Positions 1-7,144 are shown, counted from the first letter of the stretch. The stretch: DNA of 64,000 nucleotides from Dehalococcoides mccartyi (GCA_945865925.1 CAMBFG010000007.1:1-64000); one strand, 5' to 3'. Notes: generated from the letters alone by a model not told the origin. Program-made: numbers and translations.

Positions 1-1
1 C

Positions 2-607
2 CGCGCCCGCTCGAAGGGCCTCTCTGTCACCTACCAGCGAGGCGACATGACCGCCCTCGACCTCGGGCGGAAGTTCAACCTCGTCACCATCCCGCTCGGC
101 AGCGTCCAGCACCTCGCCAGCAGCGACGACCTCGTCTCCACCCTCGAGGTGGTCGCCCGCCACCTCGGCCAGGGCGGCGTCGGCGTCGTCGACGTCGAGT
201 CGCCGCACTCCGACGACTTCCAGGTCGGCCCCCTTCCCGTCGTCGAACACTGGACGAAGCCATGGGAGGGCGGCACCGTCACCAAGGTCGTCGCCGTCGA
301 GCCCCACCCCTCCGAGGGTATGAAGTGGATCACCTGGCACTTCGACGTCGCCGACCGCGACGGTCGCCTGCGCCGCGTCAACGCGATCTTCACCTTCCGC
401 ACCATCACCCTCGATGAACTCCACCTCGCCGGACGCCTCGCCGGGCTGCGCATCATCGCCCGCTTCGGTGACTACGAGTTCACCCCGTACCACGATGGCG
501 CCGAACGCCTCGTCGTCCTCTTCCAGCGCACTGACGACCCTATGCAGTGGATCTACGAAGAGGATGGCGACTACGACGCCGACGGCGAAGCGGTGGCTGG
601 CGCATGA
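2..607 (+). CDS. Class I SAM-dependent methyltransferase, C-terminal part (runs in from the window edge)
   Basis: The reading frame is already open at base 2, so the true start lies upstream and only about 200 C-terminal residues are seen. The fragment carries a pattern typical of the second half of a Rossmann-fold methyltransferase: an acidic strand, then VTIPLGSVQHL, a helix with an LxxVxRHL-like stretch, and a following strand GVGVVDVESP. The substrate cannot be told, since the SAM-binding GxGxG motif lies outside the window. Its stop codon overlaps the plsX start (ATGA), so the two are probably co-transcribed. Family call fairly firm, function unknown. Confidence 0.7.
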   Translation, partial: RARSKGLSVTYQRGDMTALDLGRKFNLVTIPLGSVQHLASSDDLVSTLEVVARHLGQGGVGVVDVESPHSDDFQVGPLPVVEHWTKPWEGGTVTKVVAVEPHPSEGMKWITWHFDVADRDGRLRRVNAIFTFRTITLDELHLAGRLAGLRIIARFGDYEFTPYHDGAERLVVLFQRTDDPMQWIYEEDGDYDADGEAVAGA

Positions 608-1647
608 CCGCCGTCGCGCTCGACGCCATGGGCGGCGACGACGCCCCCCGCGTGACCGTCGAGGGCGCGCTTGAGGCGGCCGCCGCCGGCATCGAGGTGA
701 TCCTCGTCGGCGACTCCGAGGTCCTCGGCCACGAACTCAACCGTCTGACTGTCGCGAAGGGTGCCAGTGCGAAAGGTGGCAGCCATACCAACCTCCGCAT
801 CGTCCACGCCCCTGACCAGGTCGCGATGGGTGACCACGCCGCGCGAGAGGTCCGCCGCCAGCGCCAGACCTCCCTTTACGTCGGCATGGAGCTCGTCAAG
901 AGCGGGGACGCGAGCGCGCTCGTCTCGATGGGCAACACCGGCGCCGGCATGGCCACCGCCCTCGTCGTCCTCGGGCGGTTGAAGGGTGTCGAGCGCCCGG
1001 CGCTCGGCGCCGTCATCCCCGCGGGCGACGGCAACGTCCTCTTCCTCGACGTCGGCGCGAACGCCGATGCGCGCACGAGCCACCTCGTCCAGTTCGCCCA
1101 CCTCGGCTCCGCCTACATGCAGTCCGTCTACGGCGTCGAGCACCCGAGGGTCGCCCTGCTCTCTATCGGCGAAGAGCCATCGAAGGGCTCCGCGCTCGTC
1201 ATCGAGGCGCACGAGGCGCTCGCGCAAGCCGACATCTCGAACGGCGGCCGCATCCGCTTCGTCGGCAACATCGAGGGCCGCGACCTGCTCACCCAGCAGG
1301 CCGACGTCATCGTCGCCGACGGCTTCACCGGCAACGTCGCGCTGAAGATTGCCGAGGGCCTCGTCTCCTACCTCTTCGACTCGCTGCGCACCGCCGCCCG
1401 CTCCTCCCTCCGCGCGAAGGTGGGCGGCCTCCTCCTCTACCCCTCCCTCCGAAGCGTCCGCGACCGCCTCGACTACCGCGTCCACGGCGCCGTCCCCCTC
1501 CTCGGCGTCGACGGCGGCGTTTTCATCGGGCACGGCCGCAGCGACGGCCACGCCGTCGCCAGCGCCCTCAAAACCGCCCAGCACGCCGTCGACCGAGGCA
1601 TGCTCCCCGCCCTTGCCGCCTCGATTGCGGACGGCCTCCCGAAGTAA
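604..1647 (+). CDS. plsX: Phosphate acyltransferase PlsX
   Basis: PlsX converts acyl-ACP and phosphate to acyl-phosphate, the acyl donor for PlsY in phospholipid synthesis; it is a peripheral membrane protein. The 347-residue length is normal. The N-terminus MTAVALDAMGGDDAP is the hallmark of the family, and the SMGNTGAGMA, VGANADARTSHLVQFA and VADGFTGNVALK segments fit as well. The start is the ATG that overlaps the upstream stop. No fab or acpP genes follow; the next 170 bases appear non-coding. Confidence 0.96.
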   Translation: MTAVALDAMGGDDAPRVTVEGALEAAAAGIEVILVGDSEVLGHELNRLTVAKGASAKGGSHTNLRIVHAPDQVAMGDHAAREVRRQRQTSLYVGMELVKSGDASALVSMGNTGAGMATALVVLGRLKGVERPALGAVIPAGDGNVLFLDVGANADARTSHLVQFAHLGSAYMQSVYGVEHPRVALLSIGEEPSKGSALVIEAHEALAQADISNGGRIRFVGNIEGRDLLTQQADVIVADGFTGNVALKIAEGLVSYLFDSLRTAARSSLRAKVGGLLLYPSLRSVRDRLDYRVHGAVPLLGVDGGVFIGHGRSDGHAVASALKTAQHAVDRGMLPALAASIADGLPK

Positions 1648-1820
1648 GCCCAGCCCCCGAGGCCGCGCCGGCTAGCCGAGGTCGAGGCGAGCGACCGTGC
1701 ACGAATTGTGATGACTTCGTAACGCCGCCGTATGGAGAGAACGCGGCCCTGCAACGCCCCGTCGCAGCCCCGTCGCTACATTCCTGTGAATCAAATCTGT
1801 AGAGTCCCAGGAGCAGCGCC

Positions 1821-1955
1821 GTGTCCGATTCACCCGTGAAATGCTCCGAGTGCTGGCTGCACTTCGAAACACTCCAACTCTGGCAGCGCCACAGCCTCGA
1901 CACCCACGCCCTCATCCCCCGCCGCCCCAAGCCCCGCCTTCATCTGCAGCCCTGA
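1821..1955 (+). CDS. 44-residue C2H2 zinc-finger microprotein
   Basis: A GTG-started frame preceded by a good Shine-Dalgarno (AGGAG, 7-nt spacing) encodes 44 residues. Residues 8-29 fit the classical C2H2 finger: C8-x2-C11-x12-H24-x4-H29, with Phe15 three residues after the second Cys and a bulky Trp two residues before the first His, as in the eukaryotic consensus. The tail is basic and proline-rich (RRPKPR). Seen directly: the frame, RBS and ligand spacing. Inferred: zinc binding and possibly nucleic-acid binding. It is a single-finger protein in its own transcription context between plsX and the repressor gene that faces it. Confidence 0.6.
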   Translation: MSDSPVKCSECWLHFETLQLWQRHSLDTHALIPRRPKPRLHLQP

Positions 1956-1972
1956 GCGCCGAGGCTCGCCCC

Positions 1973-2329
1973 CTATAGCGGCAGCGGCGAGGACGCCCCC
2001 ACCTCCGAGGCCATCGCCCCCGCCCCACCCGCCGAGGGCGCGAACTTCCACCACAACCGCATCGCGTCCCGCAGCGCCGCCACCTGCGACGCCGGGTCCC
2101 GCTCGTCGAGGCACGTCGCCAGGTACGCGTCCAGCACTGCCGCCCCCGCCGTGTCGATGCTCGACCGCACCGCCATCAACTGCGTCACGATCTCCTCGGA
2201 GGTCCGCCCCTCCTCGAGCATCCGCGCGATCCCCCGCACCTGCCCCTCGATACGATGCAGGCGAGCGATCAGCGCCGCGTGGTCGGCGGTCGGGGCATTC
2301 GAGTCAGCCATGCCCTGATTATCGGCCAT
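1973..2329 (-). CDS. CsoR/DUF156-family transcriptional repressor with altered metal ligands
   Basis: The all-helical repressor family is recognised by [17 protein letters not shown] and the [11 protein letters not shown] helix. Copper-sensing CsoR uses Cys-His-Cys; aligned by eye, the first Cys is Ser (RTSEEIVTQ), the His is Tyr (LDAYLATC) and only the last Cys remains. It is therefore unlikely to be an ordinary Cu(I) sensor. It is divergent from a thioredoxin gene and a perfect CsoR-type palindrome lies between them, so autoregulation plus control of the thioredoxin is likely. Start choice is uncertain: ATG at 2329 or at 2311, neither with a strong RBS. The C-terminal extension (Ala/Gly/Ser-rich) is not family-typical. 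Confidence 0.85.
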   Translation of the reverse strand: MADNQGMADSNAPTADHAALIARLHRIEGQVRGIARMLEEGRTSEEIVTQLMAVRSSIDTAGAAVLDAYLATCLDERDPASQVAALRDAMRLWWKFAPSAGGAGAMASEVGASSPLPL

Positions 2330-2362
2330 CCCGCCCCCCGCTGGGGGTGTGCCAGGCTCAGA

Positions 2363-2391
2363 TTGACATACCCGGTGGGGGTATGTACGAT
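2363..2391 (+). promoter_or_regulatory. Sigma-A-type promoter of the thioredoxin gene
   Basis: TTGACA (2363-2368), a 17-nt spacer and TACGAT (2386-2391) form a near-consensus promoter pointing at the thioredoxin gene. Transcription would start near 2398, leaving a leader of about 130 nt. The palindromic operator occupies the whole spacer. Confidence 0.7.
2366..2386. promoter_or_regulatory. CsoR-type operator palindrome
   Basis: ACATACCC (2366-2373), a 5-nt centre, then GGGTATGT (2379-2386): perfect 8-bp arms rich in the TACCC/GGGTA core known from CsoR/FrmR-family operators. It lies between the -35 and -10 of the thioredoxin promoter and 37 bp from the divergent repressor start, so bound repressor would block both genes. 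Confidence 0.75.
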
Positions 2392-2526
2392 CTCCCTGCG
2401 GTGATGACGAGGCGAGCGGTCGCCCTCGGCCAACCCCAACGGACGAGCGCCCCGGGCAAAGCACCCAGCGCAACAGTGCCGCGCCAGCCGCCATCGAGCG
2501 CTGACGCAGGCAGGAAGGAGCAGGCG

Positions 2527-2859
2527 ATGCCTGCCGACACCAGCGACGCCACATTCCAGGCAGACGTACTGGACAGCGACATCCCCGTACTCGTCGACTT
2601 CTGGGCACCTTGGTGCGGACCCTGCCGCATGGTCGCTCCCGTCGTCGAGGAACTCTCGAACGACTTCGCCGGCAAGGTGAAGTTCGTCAAGCTCAACACG
2701 GACGAAAACCCGAAGGTCTCCGCGCAGTTCGGGATCCGCTCGATCCCCACGCTCATGATCTTCAAGAACGGCCAACTCGTGCAGCAGGTCGTCGGCTTCC
2801 GCCCGAAGTCGCAACTCTCCCCGCTGCTCGACGCAGCCACCGCCGGCGCGACCGCCTAG
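2527..2859 (+). CDS. trx: Thioredoxin
   Basis: A 110-residue single-domain thioredoxin with the canonical WCGPC active site (Cys30, Cys33), the FWAPWCGPC strand-helix junction, the buried lysine region [10 protein letters not shown] and the cis-proline in [10 protein letters not shown]. No signal peptide, so cytoplasmic. The ATG follows AGGAAGGAG at 6-nt spacing. Its promoter is overlapped by a CsoR-type operator, so expression is probably inducible. Inference: it is a candidate electron acceptor for the UGA-containing ferredoxin-thioredoxin reductase 3.5 kb away. Confidence 0.96.
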   Translation: MPADTSDATFQADVLDSDIPVLVDFWAPWCGPCRMVAPVVEELSNDFAGKVKFVKLNTDENPKVSAQFGIRSIPTLMIFKNGQLVQQVVGFRPKSQLSPLLDAATAGATA

Positions 2860-2916
2860 GCCCCGCCGACGCCACACCCCTCGAGGGCTGGGCGCGCGTC
2901 AGATTGTCAGACAAGA

Positions 2917-2940
2917 AGGGGCGGCCGTCAGGCCGCCCCT
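2917..2940 (+). terminator. Hairpin terminator after thioredoxin
   Basis: A 10-bp perfect stem (AGGGGCGGCC / GGCCGCCCCT) with a GTCA loop lies 57 bases after the thioredoxin stop. The T-tract is weak (CCTGTTGGTG). A hairpin with the same GGGGCGGCC core occurs at 38036-38057. Confidence 0.65.
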
Positions 2941-3049
2941 CCTGTTGGTGGGTTAGGAGTGTCACGGCATCCGCTTGGGCGCGATCAGCGTTGGTAGTAT
3001 CTGCGAGTGCCGTCCTGCTTTCGCATGTCGTGTTCGTTCGGGAAATAGC

Positions 3050-3430
3050 GTGTTTTCGAAGAGTGATCGCGAGTCCGTTTACAGCGCCCTGGCGAAGCTC
3101 GCGGATCCGTCGAATGCAGAGGGCTTACGGAAGCAGCGCGCAGTTCTCCTGCTCTGTTATCTGCGAAATGTCAAAGGGTATGACGAGGCCGATGCCTTCG
3201 AGTTCATCTGCGATAGCGACGATGACGGGGGGCTCGACGCACTCATACTCGAGGAACACGAATCGGACAGTGGATCCGAGTACGTGTTGGTCGCTCTTCA
3301 AAGTAAGTATCCGGAGACTTCGAATGGCACCTTTACTGACAAGGAGCTTGGTGAATTCGTCGGACGTGCGAAGCAGCTCGAGACGGTCGCTGGATGTGAA
3401 GGTTTAGTTCTTCCTGACGGACGGAAGTGA
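3050..3430 (+). pseudogene. 5' fragment of a nuclease-like (AIPR/Mrr-type) protein, truncated by an IS3 element
   Basis: The frame (GTG 3050; an alternative longer start lies at 2975) encodes about 125 residues and then runs into the insertion sequence: its TGA stop is the first three bases of the IS left end. The remaining part shows a helical N-terminus, then D-x-G-x-D-A (DGGLDALILEE) followed by a strand and Q-x-K (VALQSKY), the core seen in PD-(D/E)xK nucleases and in the N-terminal region of AIPR abortive-infection proteins. Sequence after the IS (4694 on) does not resume the gene, so the 3' part was lost. Base composition is lower in G+C than the neighbours, suggesting an acquired defence or restriction-type gene. 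Family placement is tentative. Confidence 0.6.
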
Positions 3431-3452
3431 GCCTGCCCCGGTTTCCCGGACA
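3428..3452. repeat. IS3 element inverted repeat (orfB side)
   Basis: A 25-bp terminal repeat, identical in inverse orientation to 4669-4693. Its first three bases supply the stop codon of the interrupted gene. Confidence 0.95.
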
Positions 3453-3467
3453 GGTTGCTTCTGGAAA

Positions 3468-4343
3468 TCATGCCGCAGATGAAGCGGCCTGACGACTCCT
3501 TTCGTAGTCCACGGGGCTGAGCCCACCGATCGAGGTGTGGCGGCGGCGCGGGTTGTACCAGCCCTCGATCCACTCGAAGATCGCCCGCGCCAGTTCGGTC
3601 CGCGTGGCCCAGGCCTTCCGGTCGAGCAGCTCTCGCTGCATCGTCCCGAAGAACGACTCCATCATCGAGTTGTCCAGGGCCGAGGCGACGAGTCCCATCG
3701 AGCCGAGCAGCCCGGCCGAGCGCAGGCGCTGACCAAACGCCCACGCGGTGTATTGCGAGCCCCGGTCCGAGTGGACGACGGTCTGCCCGGGCTGCGGCCG
3801 GCGACGCCAGCGTGCCATCTCTAGAGCGTCCACGACGAGCTCGGCGCGTAGGTGGTCGGCGATCGACCAGCCGACGATGCGTCGCGAGTACACGTCGAGC
3901 ACCGCGGCGCAGTAGACCTTGCCCTCCCGTGTCGGGTGCTCGGTGATGTCCGTGAGCCAGAGCCGGTCCGGTGCATCGGCCATGAAGCGACGACGCACCA
4001 GGTCGTCGTGCACTGCCGGCAGGGGGCGGTGACGCTTGCCGTGACGGCGATGGATGCCCTGCACGTGAGCCGCGCGCATCAGCCGGGCAATGCGCTTACG
4101 GCCGCAGCGCACGCCGCGCCCGAGCCGGAGCTCCAGGTGCATTCGCGGTACGCCGTAGCTCCCGCGCGACATGGTGTGAATCTCGACGATCTGTGTGCTC
4201 AGCGCCGCGTCGACGACCGCCCGTGCCGACGGCGCCCGGCCTCGCCATTCGTAGTATCCCGACGGCGAGACCCCCAGTTCCCGGCAGGCCACCGCGACGG
4301 GCACCCCGTCAGCGGCAAGCTCTTGGACCAGCCGGAATCTCAT
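3468..4343 (-). CDS. IS3-family transposase OrfB (DDE integrase domain)
   Basis: The 291-residue protein has an N-terminal HTH_21-like region (SRGSYGVPRMHLEL, GRKRIARLMR) and an rve integrase core. The catalytic DDE triad is visible: Asp in WLTDITEH, Asp in VVHSDRGSQYT, Glu in DNSMMESFFGTMQREL. The C-terminal RRRHTSIGGLSPVDYE is typical of the family. The start overlaps the orfA stop (ATGA) in the -1 frame, so it is probably made as an OrfAB fusion by frameshifting or by translational coupling. Confidence 0.96.
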   Translation of the reverse strand: MRFRLVQELAADGVPVAVACRELGVSPSGYYEWRGRAPSARAVVDAALSTQIVEIHTMSRGSYGVPRMHLELRLGRGVRCGRKRIARLMRAAHVQGIHRRHGKRHRPLPAVHDDLVRRRFMADAPDRLWLTDITEHPTREGKVYCAAVLDVYSRRIVGWSIADHLRAELVVDALEMARWRRRPQPGQTVVHSDRGSQYTAWAFGQRLRSAGLLGSMGLVASALDNSMMESFFGTMQRELLDRKAWATRTELARAIFEWIEGWYNPRRRHTSIGGLSPVDYERSRQAASSAA

Positions 4344-4627
4344 TTTGGGAGCACGTTCTCGCGGGCAAAGAACGCCGCCGCCCGCTTCAGAATCTCGTTC
4401 TCCATCGTCAGCACGCGGTTGGCGCGGCGCAGCTGCACGAGTTCCGCGCGCTCCTCCGTGGTCAGGCCGTCTGCATGGCCTTCGTCGATGTCTGCCTGCT
4501 TGAGCCAGCCGTGCAGCGTCGCGTCGGAAATCCCGAGGTCTTGGGCAATGCGCAGGATCGGTTTCTCACGCTGCCGCGCCAGCTCGACTGCGCGGTGCCG
4601 GAACTCGGGTGGGTACCTCGTAGCCAT
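4340..4627 (-). CDS. IS3-family transposase OrfA (HTH protein)
   Basis: This 95-residue protein is of the HTH_Tnp_1 type: RYPPEFRHRAVELARQREKP, then the recognition helix region AQDLGISDATLHGWLKQ, followed by a leucine-zipper-like coiled coil (LVQLRRANRVLTMENEILKRA). The chosen ATG at 4627 has GGAGGA upstream. It binds the IS ends and, as an OrfAB fusion, makes the transposase. Confidence 0.94.
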   Translation of the reverse strand: MATRYPPEFRHRAVELARQREKPILRIAQDLGISDATLHGWLKQADIDEGHADGLTTEERAELVQLRRANRVLTMENEILKRAAAFFARENVLPK

Positions 4628-4668
4628 CTCGGACTCCTCCCTGGGCGACCGAATCGCCACAGTCTAGG

Positions 4669-4693
4669 TGTCCGGGAAACCGGGGCAGGCTCA
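4669..4693. repeat. IS3 element inverted repeat (orfA side)
   Basis: Perfect 25-bp inverse copy of 3428-3452, located upstream of orfA, so its outward/inward sequence probably also carries the transposase promoter. Confidence 0.95.
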
Positions 4694-4774
4694 TAGTTGA
4701 ATGAGGTGTCGCGCCGCGTCAATCGAACATCGCGAGCGGTGTCGTGCCTCGCCTCACCGCTTCCTCCCCACCTC

Positions 4775-6010
4775 CTACCCCCCACGCTCCCGAGCCGCCC
4801 GACGCTCCGCCATCACTCGCATCCGCTCCGCCAGGTCCGCCGGCACAGCCTTCCCCGCATCCGTGAACGCACGCGCCTGCGCCTCACCCGCCGACGCGAA
4901 CGCCGACCGGCCCCGCGTGTCGAACCACTCCCGCGTCGCCAGCAGGTGCGCCCCGTCCCCCGCGCGATAGCGCGGCGCCACATAGCGCTGGAACAACTCG
5001 AACGAACGCGCTGTCGCCTCCACGCTCGCCCACTCGTGGTGGATGAACAGCACCCCGCCGATCCCCCCGCTCCGCTCCACGATCGTGTCCAGCGCCTCGA
5101 TCGCGTCGTCCGGCGTGCCGAAGATCAAGCCGGGGTTCCCCTCCAGCGCCTCCTGGATCGTCTTCCCCGTCACCCCGAACGACTGCCCGCTGTTCGGCGC
5201 GCCCGAGTCCCCCGCGTACGCCCGCACCTCGAAGCCCCGCGCCACGTCCGCGATCGCCTGCTCGCGCGACTCCGCCAGGTGCATCGTCAGCACCACGCTC
5301 CAGTCCGCGCGTGACACCGCCGCCCCGCTCTGCGCCGCCTCCTCCTCCACCCAGCCCCACGTCCGCTCGAACGCCTCGTGGCTCGCCCCCGCCACGCTCA
5401 ACAGCCCAATGCCGTGCCGCCCCGCGGCCACTGGCCCGCTCGGGGTGAACGACGCCGCCACCGAGACCGGCAGGTGCGGGCGTGTGTAATTCGGGAGTTG
5501 GAGATGCGCCTCGCGCAGCGTAAACCAGTCCGTCTGCGCGCTGACCGTCTCCCCGCGCAACAGGCGAAGGATCACGTCCAGTGACTCGTTCATCATCCGC
5601 CGCTGCTCCGGCGCCTCGATCCCCAGCATGTAGGCGTCCGACGCGAGGATGCCCGGCCCCACGCCCAGCATCGCGCGGCCCCTCGTGAGGTGGTCCAGCA
5701 GCACCATCTTGTCCGCCACCAGGAACGGGTGGTGGTACGGCAGCGACGCCACCCCGGTGCCGAGGCGGATCTGCTTCGTCCGCTCCGCCGCCGCCGCAAT
5801 GAACACCGCCGGGTCCGCGATCAACTCGCGCCCACCGCTGTGGTGCTCGCCCACCCACACCTCGTCGTACCCCAGCCGGTCGAGCGCCTCCACCAGTTCG
5901 AGGTCCCGCTGCAGCGCCAGCGTCGGATGTTCCCCCGCGCGATGGAACGGCGCCATGAACAACCCGAACCGCATCGGATGCGCCGCCTGGACGAACGGAG
6001 TGGCAGGCAT
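4775..6010 (-). CDS. LLM-class flavin-dependent oxidoreductase (luciferase-like monooxygenase)
   Basis: The 411-residue TIM-barrel protein of the bacterial luciferase family starts with MRFGLFMAPFHRAGEHPTLA and has EVWVGEHHSGG, IRLGTGVASLPYHHPF and GRAMLGVGPGILASDA. It resembles FMN- or FAD-reductase-coupled monooxygenases of the limonene/alkanal type more than the short F420 enzymes at 31299 and 63282. It carries a C-terminal extension of about 60 residues ending in an Arg-rich tail. ATG 6010 has GAGG upstream; substrate unknown. Confidence 0.85.
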   Translation of the reverse strand: MPATPFVQAAHPMRFGLFMAPFHRAGEHPTLALQRDLELVEALDRLGYDEVWVGEHHSGGRELIADPAVFIAAAAERTKQIRLGTGVASLPYHHPFLVADKMVLLDHLTRGRAMLGVGPGILASDAYMLGIEAPEQRRMMNESLDVILRLLRGETVSAQTDWFTLREAHLQLPNYTRPHLPVSVAASFTPSGPVAAGRHGIGLLSVAGASHEAFERTWGWVEEEAAQSGAAVSRADWSVVLTMHLAESREQAIADVARGFEVRAYAGDSGAPNSGQSFGVTGKTIQEALEGNPGLIFGTPDDAIEALDTIVERSGGIGGVLFIHHEWASVEATARSFELFQRYVAPRYRAGDGAHLLATREWFDTRGRSAFASAGEAQARAFTDAGKAVPADLAERMRVMAERRAARERGG

Positions 6011-6299
6011 AGGTGGCCCTCGCATGCTTGAGGTCTGCGGACGTTCCGCCGAGGGTACCGCGCCCCGCCTCGCCCCCACCGGGATCAGAAAGGGGACCGC
6101 CCCGCGATCCCCAATCCCCACCTGGCACAGCCCTCAGATCTCGCTAGAAAATGAACGTTTCCTAGCCCAGACCCCCTCGGAATCGGCCCCTAGAAAACAA
6201 CCCCTTTCGCGCGCGAATCTATTTCGCGACCCTCTCCGGTTTTTCGCCGATCACCCGAAAAATCGAGGTTCGAAAAGTCAGGGACAAGGTCAGACGAAG

Positions 6300-6794
6300 T
6301 CAGTCCCCACCCAGTGGAATCGAGGACGGCGGCCCATCCGTGGCGCGCTGGCCCTTGGACACGGAGCGCCCCTGCTTCTCCTCGAGGCGTGTCAGGGCGC
6401 GCCCCTTCTCCGGCGTCGGGTCAGCGCGGTTCCCATAGGCCTCGCGGCCTTCGTGGCCCTCGGGCAGGTGTTCGGTGATGGGAAGACCTTCCTCATCGCA
6501 GAAGAGCAGTCAGTGGCAGTACTTCCACCGCTGCATCTCCTCGCAAGGACAGATCCAGGTCTTCTTCTCGATCTCCGCCTGCTTGTCCTCGAAGAACATG
6601 CAGGGACACAGCGGCTTCCCCACCTCGTCCGCGTTCTTCGCGAGGCCGATGACCAGGAACTCCGTGATCTCACGCTGGGGGTGGAGGTGCGTCCCGCTCT
6701 TCTCAGCAAAGTTCTCGACGAACTTCCACATCTTCGCCAGCGTCTCCGGCTTGGCGACGGAGCGGTCGGCGTCGGACGGCTGGTCGAGGGTCAT
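6300..6794 (-). CDS. Ferredoxin-thioredoxin reductase catalytic-chain protein with in-frame UGA (predicted selenoprotein)
   Basis: Read with UGA as selenocysteine the gene encodes 164 residues: 94, then UGA (6512-6510), then 69 more before the TGA at 6302-6300. The FTR signature is exact: CPC (63-65), 16 residues, CPC (82-84), 8 residues, then C93-H94-Sec95 in place of CHC. In known FTR, C63, C82, C84 and C93 equivalents bind the 4Fe-4S cluster, and the second Cys of the first CPC pairs with the last Cys of CHC as the active-site disulfide; the UGA sits on that last residue. The post-UGA frame remains protein-like (LLFCDEEGLPITEHLPEGHE), which argues against a dead gene. A SECIS-like hairpin follows, and a tRNA-Sec gene lies 106 bp upstream, divergent. 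AGGAG precedes the ATG by 8 nt. Without recoding, a cluster protein lacking its active-site Cys would result. Confidence 0.88.
6477..6497 (-). promoter_or_regulatory. Predicted bacterial SECIS hairpin of the FTR gene
   Basis: Counting the U of UGA as 1, bases 16-36 fold as GAUG, bulged A, GGAA, loop GGUC, UUCC, CAUC: 8 bp with one bulge on the 5' side, four pairs below a GGUC loop. E. coli fdhF SECIS has the same upper-stem length, a GGUC loop and a single 5'-side bulge (there a U). The loop GU is at 26-27, within the spacing accepted for bacterial SECIS elements. Confidence 0.8.
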
Positions 6795-6900
6795 CGCACG
6801 CTCCTGCTCCGCCCAGTCTCCAAGGGCCCAGTGTCAGCCTCCGCGACAGACGAGGCAACCAGCCTCCCAACTGAGCCCGGTGAGCCCGCTAGGATGGCGT

Positions 6901-6997
6901 GGGAGTGGATGGCGTCCGGTGATGTCCGCGGTCTTCAAAACCGACGTGGGGTCGCGTTGCGCTCCCAGGTGGGTCCGACACCCACGCACTCCCGCCA
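6901..6997 (+). tRNA. selC: tRNA-Sec (anticodon UCA), selC
   Basis: This is a 97-nt tRNA with encoded CCA. The loop CTTCAAA (6933-6939) holds anticodon TCA, which reads UGA. Selenocysteine features: a 6-bp D stem closed by a CGGT tetraloop (6911-6926), and a long variable arm (6948-6966, 8-nt arms, GTT loop). The T arm is GTGGG / TCCGACA / CCCAC. The acceptor pairs GGGAGTG with CACTCCC; the eighth acceptor position is a G-G apposition and the top of the anticodon stem is G-A, two irregularities. A TAGGAT hexamer ends 5 nt before the tRNA, so transcription may start at or very near G1. Confidence 0.93.
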
Positions 6998-7144
6998 GAA
7001 CTGCCGCACCGCGGCTCCCGTCCAGGCATCGATGGGCGTGAATTGCGCCCGCTGCCGGAACCCGGGGGAGGGTGGCCGGCAAGCGGGCGCTGTTGAGGCG
7101 GAACGGGCGGGGGGGCTCGATCCGCCGGGCTGAGGCCTGCTGGC

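Larger units (their letters stand above)
3428..4693 (-). mobile_element. IS3-family insertion sequence, complete, 1266 bp
   Basis: The element is bounded by perfect 25-bp inverted repeats beginning TGAGCCTGCCCCGG (3428-3452 and 4669-4693), with the TGA...TCA ends typical of IS3. It carries overlapping orfA and orfB on the minus strand. The flanking trinucleotides are AAG on the left and TAG on the right, so no exact target duplication is seen; an adjacent deletion or rearrangement is possible. Both transposase genes and both ends look intact, so the element may be active. Confidence 0.95.

Noticed and set aside
571-1584. Long open frame antisense to plsX
   Set aside because: PlsX is certain on the plus strand; the antisense frame has acidic low-complexity translation typical of G+C-rich shadows.
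3425-4696. 3-bp target-site duplication of the IS3 element
   Set aside because: The flanks are AAG and TAG, not identical.
6510-6794. FTR as a normal 94-residue protein ending at TGA
   Set aside because: It would lack the active-site Cys, while the frame after TGA is conserved-looking and a SECIS-like hairpin and tRNA-Sec are present.
6998-7133. Small Cys-containing frame right after tRNA-Sec (MGVNCARCRNPGEGG...)
   Set aside because: No RBS is evident and composition follows the G+C background; evidence is too weak.
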